Part shown: positions 50,586-61,538 of the stretch, piece after piece
Layout of the letters: each line of letters opens with the position of its first letter
Position numbering within the stretch: the stretch's first letter is position 1
Assembly (NCBI GenBank): GCA_028554755.1
Contig: JAPTOF010000002.1
Span: forward strand, 28,205,001-28,269,000
Source of the DNA: Cordia subcordata
Taxonomy: Eukaryota > Streptophyta > Magnoliopsida > Boraginales > Cordiaceae
Direction: 5' to 3'
Length of the DNA stretch: 64,000 bases
Position numbers and translations under genes: made by a program
The notes under the pieces: generated by a model
The model's input: only the letters and a program-made list of their open reading frames with translations
Databases searched by the model: none
What the model was told of the DNA's origin: nothing

Positions 50586-51650
50586 CTACGGATTCTTCCT
50601 CGGCCTACCCCTACCCCTCTTCACAGGCGGGGTTGAATTCCCAGCTGGCGCAGCTGGAGCAGCTTGCGCAGCAGGGCGCACATTAGCATTTGAATTAACA
50701 TTCACATTCCCTTCCCCCCCTCGACCACCATTAGCAACCCCACCAGCACTATACATCGGAGGCATCCAATTCGCAAACCCACCGCCGCTCTCCCCACTTG
50801 CCGAGAACCCCATCGGAAAAACCCCCCAACAACAATAATACGCCTCCTTCCCCGGCACCGTGGGCGGCATTGCCACGACGCCAACAGCAGTAAACGCTCT
50901 CGTACAATTCTGACACTTCAAACAACACCCTTCATACACTCTAGGATATTCATACAGATTATAACAGTACGGACACGCTGTCCAGAAATTCCCAGATCTC
51001 AACCCACCACTCCCTCCACTAGGGTTACTCCTTTTCGCCCCCGAGGCACCACCACCACCACCACCGGCATTACCATCATAACCACCGGTTTCCCCTCTAG
51101 TGCCCCGTCTCACTGGCAGCTTGTCACCCGATTTATTCCCCGAAAAATTCCCTTGTCGGGACTTATTAGTTTGTCGCTGAGTTGGCGTCTCCTTATTCTT
51201 CTTCGTCGGCACAAGATCCACTTTCGTGAAAAGGGTCAGTTCGTTATCCAACACCGATTTCTTACCGGGATCCGAGAGAACGGCCCACGCATCGGCGACG
51301 AGGTGAAAAGCCGAATCGGCGAAGGGGAGCTTGTTCTTATCCGGGTGGAGGAGAAGAGCAAGGCGGCGGTACTGTTTCTTAATGAGCTCGAAATCTTCAG
51401 TCCTCGGGGCGAGCTGGAGAATGGAGTACCAATCGTGTTGGTTGTTCAAGCGCTTGTCGGCGGCGAGGAGGACTTCGATGATGGCTAAGATCTGCTCGGG
51501 GCCTTCCAATAAGGGCTCGGTTTCTTGGGCGAGAATGGCGAAGTCTTTGGAGCTGGTGAAGTCTTTGTTCCGGAGAAGCTTCTCCGCGATGCCCAGTAAG
51601 CGTTCCGCTTCGGCTCTGCTGGTTAATGTGGTGTGGTGATGATGATCCAT
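50586..51650 (-). CDS. J-domain (DnaJ/HSP40) protein with zinc-ribbon-like motif and AT-hook-like tail
   Basis: Single-exon gene for 354 residues, ATG at 51650, TAG at 50586. After a helical N-terminal region (about 10-65) typical of plant J proteins of this group comes a J domain (about 72-137) with the obligatory HPD at 102-104, which stimulates HSP70 ATPase. A Gly/Ser-rich linker (about 165-220) leads to FWTACPYC (C226, C229) and CLKCQNC (C243, C246, C249), a probable zinc ribbon. The last residues, VKRGRGRPRKNP, form an AT-hook-like motif (about 345-352), so nuclear or DNA-associated action is plausible. In long plant relatives a DUF3444 domain follows the zinc region; here it is absent. 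The CDS is markedly GC-richer than its flanks. Family membership is secure; the client process is unknown. Confidence 0.92.
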   Translation of the reverse strand: MDHHHHTTLTSRAEAERLLGIAEKLLRNKDFTSSKDFAILAQETEPLLEGPEQILAIIEVLLAADKRLNNQHDWYSILQLAPRTEDFELIKKQYRRLALLLHPDKNKLPFADSAFHLVADAWAVLSDPGKKSVLDNELTLFTKVDLVPTKKNKETPTQRQTNKSRQGNFSGNKSGDKLPVRRGTRGETGGYDGNAGGGGGGASGAKRSNPSGGSGGLRSGNFWTACPYCYNLYEYPRVYEGCCLKCQNCTRAFTAVGVVAMPPTVPGKEAYYCCWGVFPMGFSASGESGGGFANWMPPMYSAGGVANGGRGGEGNVNVNSNANVRPAAQAAPAAPAGNSTPPVKRGRGRPRKNP

Positions 51651-54012
51651 CTTCTATTTCTTCTGGTTTCGATTTTGTTTGTGTGTGTGTGTGTGTGTGT
51701 TTTTGGGGTGCCGGGGGAGGGGGGTGCGGGTTGGGGTTCGAAGAGGAGGGGTTTGTCTGAAATTGGGATCAGTCTGAGAAAACGATGGTATGTGAGGCGA
51801 GTGGGGATCAAAGTGAAAGGTGAAATGATAAAAATAAAAATAAAAAATGTAAATCAGATGGTGTTTGGATTGGTTTTTAAGTTAGTTAAAGATTTAATTT
51901 AATTTAGTAAATATGTTTGTTTATATATATATATATATATATATATGGTATCCGTGCGATGTACGGAGTGTGACATATGTGATTGAATATATTAAAGGTG
52001 TAGTATTTTTACATCTTACTAAATAGTTATTAAAACAATCATATACTATAGAATTAATAAAATAGTGATGATATATATAAAGAAAAGGCATAAGATTAAT
52101 TAAATTAAAATGTTTAATATAAGAATAGAACTAAATAAATGATAGAAAACAAAAAATGACCAAAGAATGGGCATATTTAATTAATTGATAAGTAATTATG
52201 GAAAGCTTGTTATATAAAGTGCCACTTGATAGCACAAAATTACAACTTATTTTACTTTATTATATAGTATAGATATATATATAAAGTTATTTTTATTTTT
52301 TAAACAGGAAAGTTAGCAAAAAGGATCTTACTTTAGTTTTGCTTTTTTTAATGATTTTAAGCACTTAAAGAAAATAAGTTTTTTCTTATCTATATTCTTA
52401 AACTAGTATGTCACCAGTACAATTACACAAGATGTGCTATATATAGGTAGAAATATTTAATTTTTTATCTATGTAAATGTTTCAAACAAATTATATGAAT
52501 TAATTTTAATAGATTAAATAATAAGAATACACATTAAATTAATAAAATAACATTGTTTGGGCAAAAAATTAGACCTACCTAATAAAAAGATTTGTAATCA
52601 TATAGTGGAAAAAGCCTATTACTACAAATAGCTAAGCAGCATTAAAACCAACTTTTCTATATAACCTACAATAACTTGTTATATTTTATCAAAGTAAATA
52701 GAAATTAATGATATTGCTACACTTTATATACCATATAATGATTAGACTGTAATATATATGATAACATTTTAAGTGGTCAAGTCCATATATATTTGTCAAT
52801 TGGCATAATTACGTTTAGGGTCTAAAATTAAATTATATATTAGAAAAAGATTTTGAAAAATCTTTCATTTTTTACATATTCTTTTTACAACAAAAGGAAG
52901 GCTTGCCTCTATTTTCTAAAAATATATTTAATTTATATTTCTATACTATAATGTAAAACAGACCCCAATGAATTACGGAAAAATTGTGGTGATATAAAAG
53001 GAATCGATCAAATTGCGAGTATCTAAAACAAAAAGGAAACAAATCTGCATTACCATGCGTGAGATTGGAATATATGAGTTGAAATATGACACTAAAAATA
53101 ATGATTTAACATTGATTTTAGGCTAATGATTAAGTGTAAATAATATATGGAGAAGAAAAAGGAAATATTTTTTAGTGTACGAAAAGGGAAGAAATTGAAT
53201 TGAATAACAACTAATTGATTCAGTTGTAAGCAACAGACCTGTAATGTTCATATATATTTACAAATTTGAAAATCGAAAGAGTTAAGATTCTGTAATTACG
53301 GAGGAATTAAATAAAAAAAATCAAATATAATGAAAAAAAGAAAATTCTAGAAAAAAGAAGACCATCTATGAAAAATATTCAAAAAAAAAAAGGACAGCTA
53401 CGTATTTTTTTAACATTATTAAATGGTAAACATGTGGCAACAAAGTAGTAGCGACACGAGATAATATGACATTCAACGGGATTTGTTTTATATTATAGTA
53501 TAGATTATTTTTACTCTTTTATTTTATACTCGTACATTATCTTTATATTTTTATATTGTATTTAATAATTTTACTCATTGGATTATATATGTCATGTATT
53601 ACATTATAATATTCAATACTACATTCTTAGATAACAAACAAATAATTATTTCTATATTGTGTTTTAATCAACATTTTATTATTATGTGTTTTATGGTTAT
53701 TTTCACCTGCAATACAAGCTACTTTTAACATTATTTTAACTAAATAAGTGAATATTTATATTTATAATAAGTACTTTTACCAAAAATAGGTAATTACATA
53801 GTTTGAATTGCCTTTTAAACTAATCAAACTAATTGGTTGGGAGGGGGGGGGGGGGGGAGAGAGAGAGAGAGAGAGAGAGATGGGGGAATTTGCTCTTTTG
53901 ACGAAAAATGGCCCATAAATCATTCTGCTAACTAGTTAGCATAAGGGCACGTCTTAACAAAAAGAAGGTATATGGTGAAGAAAAGAAGTCCCAACCATAG
54001 CGGCCAAAATTA
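51651..54012. other. Intergenic, AT-rich
   Basis: No gene recognised. Holds (GT)n at 51680-51700 in the probable 5' UTR of the J-domain gene, (TA)n at about 51918-51945, and a G15 run followed by (GA)n at 53843-53881. A short hairpin CCGTGCGATGTACGG at 51954-51968 and a CTAGT-associated hairpin near 52401-52435 (minus strand) resemble Helitron 3' ends. Confidence 0.45.
53843..53881. repeat. G15 homopolymer followed by (GA)n
   Basis: Fifteen G run directly into about twelve GA dinucleotides. Confidence 0.95.
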
Positions 54013-54234
54013 GAGCCTGTTTGGATTAACTTTAAAAAAAAAAATACTTTTTTTTTTCTTGAAAAAATTATATTACTTTTACAATAACTATTTGATTTTG
54101 TTTTCAAAAAAGCTAAAACTCTGAAAAATGATCAAATACAACCCTTTTTAGAAGCCATAATTTTCAGCTTCTAAAAAAAATTATTTTTCAAAAATTGTTA
54201 AAAAAAGACTTGTGTAGCGCTTATTTTAAACAGA
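54013..54234. mobile_element. GTTTGGATTGG-family MITE
   Basis: Starts GAGCCTGTTTGGATTAACTT and ends TTATTTTAAACAGA, flanked by TTA at 54010-54012 and 54235-54237. The interior follows the same motif order as 16253-16461. Confidence 0.7.
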
Positions 54235-54240
54235 TTATGA

Positions 54241-54917
54241 ATTACTCATGGCCTACAGTTACAACGGAGCCCAATTAATTAATATAAATCGTCTATTCCC
54301 TAAGGACGTACTTGGCATACTTAATTTTTGAATGATCATGTGCAATATTATACTAGTATATTCTAATTACATGTGGCATATTACTAGCATATCCTAATCC
54401 CTTAAGATAAGCACATTCGTATCGGTGATAGTATTTCGTATCTCCGAATAGACTCAACACATCTACATGGGACATGCTTATATGCTAAGAGGTCTCCAAA
54501 TTTGACAATTTTAGCGCTTACCTAATTGGATCAACATGGACATTCTCTGCAGTCTATTGAAGAGCAGAGTCATACATGTCTCTATGACTCAAGCCCAATT
54601 ATAGATACACCCTTCCTACTAGGGAGTAGGATCCAATAATTAACACTATTACTCATATACACCTAGCCTACCTCCCTCACACTTTTATTGTTCGCCCTTT
54701 ACCCCTTTTCACAGTTTTACCCCTTCACACTCTTATTGTCACTTTTTTCGGCCTTACACCGTGTCACTTTTTCCGGCAACTGACTTAAGAGTTGAAGTGT
54801 TTTCAACTGATACCACACTGGTGTTAAGGATTCACCTACCTTTTTTCGCTTTCTATTTAGTAGGTTTGCTGGTAGCCCCAACTTTCGTGACCGTAGATTT
54901 TAGTATCTACACCAACA
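54241..54917. mobile_element. Degenerate LTR-like block
   Basis: About 680 bp, pyrimidine-rich toward the right, ending GATTTTAGTATCTACACCAA followed by CATTTAG. Plant LTRs are commonly followed by CAACATTTGGCGCC-like sequence, and CAACTGACTTAAGAGTTGAAGTG (54777-54799) resembles a motif often seen in plant LTRs near the right end. No partner LTR or polyprotein is present. Confidence 0.4.
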
Positions 54918-54925
54918 TTTAGCTT

Positions 54926-55071
54926 TTTTACACTTTATTATTTTAATACGGATATTATAATTATAAATTATACTTTATGTTAGTCTTTTATCCTTATTTT
55001 GTATGGGAAGACTTTATAAATCAAGTATCAAATTTTTCTGATATACGATAAAATTTATATTGATAAGAAAG

Positions 55072-55109
<38 letters not shown>

Positions 55110-56012
55110 CTCTATGTTTAATAGCTGGCTGGTAAAAAATTTAAATTGGAGTTTAAAAATTTTCAAAATCTATTTTAGTGTGTTGGTATTGATGCAGTTA
55201 TAAAAAGAAGTTGATAAAGTGAGGATAGCAGAAGATTCGGAAGTTGAAGGGATTGAGGGCCACCATTTTAGGCCAATATGGGCTGAGTAGTGAACTTGAA
55301 TATGGTGATTATATGATATATGAGAAATGTTTCAATAGTAATGATATATCGATTGATTTCAAACCACATAGCTCGCTTTCAATTTTATAAATATTTTACG
55401 CTAGAAATAACTAAGGCATCACGTTCGTTGTCCATTTGTTTTTTACAAATTATATGAATAGTTCCATTTTAATTTTGTATAATATATTAGGTTCTAATTA
55501 GTTTTTTTGGAAGTTCAGTTGCCCAGTGTTTGTATATTTATGTTGTCTGATAATTGCAAACAAAGTTTAAGAATGCTGTCCAAAAAAAAAAAAAGAGGAG
55601 TAAGCATTCTTAGAGTTCTTGGGTTAGAAATTTTTGGTTTTGGAAAAAATTGTACTTTAACTCTTTTCAAAGTTTTAGCTTTTTCAAAAGGCAAACCAAA
55701 TAATTATTGTAAAAAGAATTTACTTTTTTAGGGAAAAAAAATCTCTAAAAAAACCAATCTAAACAAGCCCTAAATTTTATAAAAATTAAGCTTCAAAGTT
55801 TTGACACACTGGATGATGTATTCACATTAGGATTTAGCTTGGCATATCATTTGGGCCAGAGGCTCCGAAGCTCATCTACTTTTGTGATTTTAGTTTGTTA
55901 ATGGGTTTAGAGCCTACCAAGATTGATCTTTCTTTTTAGGCTGACAACAATTAATTTTAGGAGCGTCACAGTTTGGAAACTCTTTAATGTCTGCCTAATA
56001 AAAGATGCTGAT
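54926..56012. other. Intergenic with a MITE fragment
   Basis: An (AT)n run lies at about 55075-55104. At 55612-55770 is a reverse-oriented member of the GTTTGGATTGG family, ending AACCAATCTAAACAAGCCC then TAA. The other end is unclear. No gene is seen. Confidence 0.45.
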
Positions 56013-56367
56013 TGTTGTAAAAATAATTACAAAATAAAAAAGAGATATATAAACAAAAGAAATAAAGAGAATATAAATAACAAAAAAAGAGAAAAATATA
56101 AGAGAGAGGAGATGGTAGAATGTTTTATTGCTTCTCTTGATTATTGGTATTTGGTACATGATACATGTTTACAATACAGAGACCCCTATTTATAGGAGCA
56201 ATACAAGAGTAGTTATATAGGACTAGAATTTACATTGAGATAAAATACTTAAGCTCACCCAACTTTATCTTATAAGAGTTTAGATAATCATAAACCATAT
56301 CTAAAGTTTGGATAACAACAAACCAACTCTAAGATGAATATCCACAATAATTAATAATTTCATAACA
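56013..56367 (-). repeat. 3' LTR of the Copia-like element
   Basis: 355 bp with TG...CA termini and intact TATA box. Shares long stretches with the right LTR, for example AGAGATATAT, AAAGAGAATATAAATAAC, CTTGATTATTGGTA and CAACTTTATCTTA. Confidence 0.8.
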
Positions 56368-59300
56368 CTCTCCCTTGGATATTCATTTATCAAGAATATG
56401 CCTCGTTAAAACTTTGTTAGGAAAAAAAAACCTAGTAGGATAAAATTCCTAGGGAAGAAAAAAGAATACAATATTGTTCTTATACGCTTCATATTGTTTC
56501 TTTAAAAACCTTGACAGGAAAATCTAATGGGACAAAACCTATACTCAAGGCATATCAAGAAATCTTTAAATACACATGCCAATCTTGTAGTTTTTCAAAT
56601 ATCATTATACATGATATCAATTAAGATGAACTTGCCAAGTTCTTGCTTGAGAAACCTGATAAGCCCTTTTACATATTCCTTGGGGATTTCATGCATGGAT
56701 TCAACATTATATGCTAGGTTCAATCATTTTCAATATAATTTCTCTTTGCTCAAACAATTCATATCATTCATTTTCTAAGTAATAAATTGTCATGCTTTGG
56801 GGAGATAACAATAACAATGAGCTTTCATGAGCATGAGTACGTAATAATTTTAGCATGTATGAAAACATAATGCTCGTTGTGAGTCAACAAATACTCAATA
56901 ATTTTCATGCTCAACGAACTTTGACTTTGAGTGTCTTGATAATAATGATAACAAAATTTTTGTGTAATACGTCCAAGGCTGTACAAACCAACTCTTGCTA
57001 ATAAAATAAGAGATAATTGTGTCGGCACATATAGTACAGCAAAATGTATTGAGATATGACACTTTAGGAACAATAGTTTTTCGTTATCTTCACAAAAACA
57101 AAATGATCCATCAAAATATCAAGAGTCAAAATATTCAAACACTCAAAATACGAGTTGCTTGACTCTAAAATTACTTTTCCCAATGTGATTGATGGATAAT
57201 ATTCCAGCTAAATAAGGATTGAACTTCAAACTTAGCCAAAATAATCATCTCAAAATTTCTTTATGAAAGCTCTTCATAAGTCTCTCTTATTTATAGGTTG
57301 TTAAACCCTTTTCTTTAGAAGATTTGCACTAAAGCAAATATATCTCAATTTTCAAGATGGTTCAGCTCACACAAAGAGCTTTAAACATACTTCTCTGAAA
57401 ATTTATGTTTCAAACATTTCTAATCCTTTAGGACTTGTATACAAATATCAAACTCATGAAACACACGCATATTGTTGTTTCATATTCATAAGAAGCATAA
57501 ATGAACTCCTTTCAGAAATTGCCAAACTAATATAATTGCATTCACCATATTAAAACATATCTCCTTATAATTGATTCCAAGTCACTAAAGCTTGGTTTAT
57601 ACAAGAAAGGAATATAATAACAAAGTATAATCACGTGACACACTAGCCCATTCTCTTACTAGAATTAGCAATTTAAAGCTAGGCAACCATGTGACACATA
57701 CCTTTGAAATTCTCAAGCAATATTGGTTGGTTTATATCATACTCCCCTTCAATTTCATATGCAATATTTGTTGACTAATAAGGGTCAAAATATTTAGATA
57801 TACCTGGATTGCATCTTTTGTATATATGACCAAATTTATTTATGTTGACACCTTTAGATGGACTTTAGTTCATGATCCTCACTTTTCATCATAATAAATA
57901 GCTACTGCATGTATAAATATTTGATCATGATCATTTTTTTCTTTTCGGTTCCACTCTTTTCAAGAGTGAAGTAATATAACTGAATGAGATCTCTTTATTT
58001 TCAATATTATTTAGATACCTAATACTTTTTTAGAGTATAATAATATTTCTCAATTATATATACTTTACTTGCATGAATGGCTTGATATCTTCAAGATATC
58101 AAATATTTCAGAAAAATGCCAACTTGCTTATTTTGTTCCTTTATAGTTGGAATAGCATCTAGTAGATATAATTTTGTAATTTGTTATTAAGACATTAATA
58201 GGAGCACTGATAGTTGGTATATGAGATTTTGTCACATTCTTTCATATTAAATGCATCTTTGTAGCTTCATGCAAATAAATAATTTTCTAGACATTCAACT
58301 CATATTGACTTATGCGAGTGCATTCTATAAAATTTTTCAATTTACCAGCTTTTGTTTTTCTCTTCCTAATGTTGGGAATATTTTTCAACAATTAGTAATA
58401 TATGCTATTTCAATATTCTCAGCCGATGATACGAAATATTTAATAATTGACTGAGATTCAAAATCAATGTAAATTCCCAACTCCTTTTTCACATTCCCAT
58501 CTTGATGCACTATGGTGGAGCAATAGAGATATATTTTGCGCAACAAAAAATATTTAGATGGGATTTCTTTTTCTAGGCTAATAAGGAGTAGTAATTGACA
58601 AGCAGTTGGTCTTTTTTTTTTAATAAGTGTTGCAATATATTACATAACATGTTCCCGAATAGTATTAGGAAATTTTTAAATATCATCAATGATATCAATA
58701 TGGTCTAGGAACATACGCTTTTTAAGCATTCAATAAAATATTTTACTAGACCAATTTATTTACCCTTTTTGAATTTATTATAGACATTTAGACAATTCAA
58801 CGTCTTTAGAGGGGATTGCCTACTTATTGTTTTTCCTCTTTGGAACAAGCAACACATTTACAGTGCATATATAAATTCCTAAGAATTTTCTCATTATTAT
58901 TGCAGCCATATGACCATCATAAAATCTATAATCATACCCATAATAATAAGATAATATATCATTCTATTCAAGAAATGATTTTGAGCAAATTGATGTAATT
59001 GATAATAATTCGTCATAAATTATTTTGCTCATAGGATGTGACAATGTTAAAAAATAATTTTCAAATCATGCTTTTAATATTGATAATGTTGAAGCATATT
59101 GAGGGCTTTCATATTTTTTTGGCATAATATTTGAAATTTTTTGCGGATTTGTACTCGCTTTCAATTTTAGAACTCTGGAACCGCAATTAAATTTATTCAC
59201 AGCAAGTTTTTGAAATATTACTTTTTGATAGTCATATTTCAGGATCTAAAAATCCTTTCCCAATTGATATTTAGGCTTGACGTTGTGGAGATAATGAAGG

Positions 59301-59738
59301 AATATTATTAATTTATCGTAATCCTTCAAGGATGTGTAATTTCCTTCCATAAAAGAATTTCTCCACAATTCGTATCATCCGTATAGATTTTAACCTCAAA
59401 TGGTTCATCTCGTATTTTCATTGCCTCATATAATAAAATGTTGAACTTCTATTTCGAGACCATATGGATATTAATTTCAGCTTTTTCAGGCAAATTGCAT
59501 AATATAATTATACAACAAATTTTTTGTTTGTGATATTTTACATCTTGAAATATATATAATTCAAAATAAAATAAAAAAGGCTAAAATAAACTTTACCGAT
59601 ATCGCAATATCAATTTACCAAAAATTGCAGTATGAATATTCCCATGTTGTCAAGAATTCTTTCTTTTCATATCTTCACAATAATCTCTTCATATCTCTTG
59701 ATCAATAGAGATCTTCATAATAATTTGTTGATCAGTAG

Positions 59739-60172
59739 AGACTAATCGTGCTGATAACGTGTTATAAAAAATAACTATAAAATAGAAAAGAGATATATGG
59801 ACTAGCAAAAGACTAATCGTGCTGATAACATGTTATAAAATAACCACAAAAATAAAAAAGAGATATATGAACTAGAAAAATAAAGAGAATATAAATAACA
59901 AGAAAATAGAGAAAGAGAAAAAACATATGAGAGAGGAGATGTGAGAATATTTTATTGCTCCTCTTGATTATTGGTACTTAGTACATAATACATGTTTATA
60001 ATGTAGAGGCCCTATTGCAATACAAAAGTATTTATGTAGAGTTAGAATTTATATTGAGATAGAATACCTAAACTCTCCCAACTTTATCTTACAAGAGTTC
60101 AAATAGTTATGAACCATATTTAAAGTTTACATAACAATAAACCAACTCTGAGATGAATATTCACAATAATTA
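59739..60172 (-). repeat. 5' LTR with duplicated boundary
   Basis: The LTR proper begins (plus coordinates) at 59831 with TGTTATAAAA. The boundary region CTAATCGTGCTGATAACRTG plus the first LTR bases is tandemly duplicated with a period of about 69 bp (59739-59807 and 59808-59876). Relative to the left LTR it lacks TATAGGA in the TATA region, and its outer end is missing. Confidence 0.7.
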
Positions 60173-60359
60173 AATTGACTTTAATTTTAGAAGACGTGAT
60201 GTTAATACATAGAATTAACGCAACGCTGAAAAATAAACGTGTTATAGAGAAAAAATAAAATTTAGCATTTTAAACGTATATTGAATGCTATTGAGTTACG
60301 AGTTGTGATAAGCATTCAAGACCAGTCTAGAATAAATAGATATCCATAATAACAATAAT

Positions 60360-60956
60360 TTATATCAATACATCTTAAATTTTAGTGTTTCATCCTTTTT
60401 CTCTTTTTTCTCTTCAAATTCTACCTCTTTCGCTATTTTTCTTTTAGGTAATCTAAGTCTCTTTTTAATCGCTCTACATCTTTACCTTTGTTTTTTCAGA
60501 TATAAGTAAAAGAAAAATAGCACACAAATTAATTTCAACTTCTATCCACATTAAAATATACTAACAATGTATAAGTTTTATTAATCTATTTATTATTTTA
60601 TTTTGACAAAACAAATTCTAAATATATTAAAATATATTTTATAATATTGATACAAATGCTTTATCAACAAAATAATTTTATTATGTTTTAATAATAAAAT
60701 ATTATTATAAAAATATATAGTTATAGAAAAAATTATCTTATTGCAATAGTAGTAATAGTATTATAATTATAAAAAAATAACAATAACTATAATGTCATAT
60801 TAATATCCTTTTCATCATTTTACTTTTATGAATTGATCGGACAGCTAATTTTATCTAAAGCATTTTATTTAATCTACTAATTAAACAACTATCAAATAAC
60901 AATTAAAATTTAACAAATATCACCTAACCTAACAATTAGTTGTGTTCCAATAGACC
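60360..60956. mobile_element. Non-autonomous DNA-transposon-like repeat B, copy 2
   Basis: Diverged copy of 12743-13486 in the same orientation. Shared landmarks include TATAAGTTTTATTA, TTGACAAAACAAATTCTAAA, AATAATAAAATATTATTATA, CAGCTAATTTTA and AACAACTA. The left boundary is uncertain. The right end is AATTAGTTGTGTTCCAATAG. Confidence 0.6.
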
Positions 60957-61287
60957 CTAAAAGTGATGGAATTTATGATACTTGACCAATGACACTTATT
61001 CGTGGCAACTACTATAGTATAGTGAGATGTACACGTCCCCATAAAATTTATTTCGTCTTTCTATTGTATAGATGGGAATAGAGCTGAAAATACATGTTAT
61101 GAACGGTAATTAGACGTGGAGAAAATATTATATATTAATATCATTATAAAATTATGTGTCACAAGTTTACAAGAAGAATGTTATATATTCGTCTTTAATT
61201 AATTGTTGGCAGTTTTGTTTCCAGAAGGATGGTACCGCGTTTGTCTCCTCATCCCCAAGAATCGCACCACTTAAATTACTCTTATAA

Positions 61288-61538
61288 GAAGCTTGTAACA
61301 AATGTTTTATTTATCGTTGTGAAAAATAAATTAAGAATAAATTTCTTATATCTTACAAAATAAAAAATATAATTTTATTTTGAATTTTTATAAAATATTT
61401 GTGAAAAAATGTCTTATATTTTATAAGATAAAAAGAAACAATAAATGTTGGCTCATTCACATTAATAAAATAAGCAACTTATAATGAGCTTATTCCAAAC
61501 ACAAAACTAAAAATGTTTCATTTGCTACAAACAAACGG
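61288..61538. mobile_element. Inverted-repeat element related to the TCTTATTTTAA MITEs
   Basis: The left TTGTAACAAATGTTTTATTT pairs with the right AAATGTTTCATTTGCTACAA. The interior carries AATTTCTTATATCTTACAAA and TTATATTTTATAAGATAAAA, as in the 12479 and 13922 elements. The exact ends and target duplication are not determined. Confidence 0.45.

Larger units (their letters stand above)
56013..60172 (-). mobile_element. Copia-like LTR retroelement without recognisable coding capacity
   Basis: Two diverged direct repeats of about 350 bp: the left LTR at 56013-56367 (TGTTGTAAAA...CATAACA) and the right LTR from 59831 to about 60172, whose far end is truncated. On the minus strand the purine tract CCAAGGGAGAG lies directly upstream of the left LTR, which is therefore the 3' LTR. 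A TATA box (CCTATAAATAGG) is seen at 56185-56196. The internal 3.4 kb holds only short ORFs and I see no gag, protease or reverse-transcriptase motifs, so the element is a decayed or non-autonomous (LARD-like) derivative. LTR style (TGTT...AACA, AAGGGAGAG) suggests Copia. Confidence 0.75.

Noticed and set aside
56368..59738. Possible reverse-transcriptase trace (IYTDD-like codons on the minus strand near 59380)
   Set aside because: The frame is interrupted nearby and no other conserved polymerase, integrase or protease motif was found around it.
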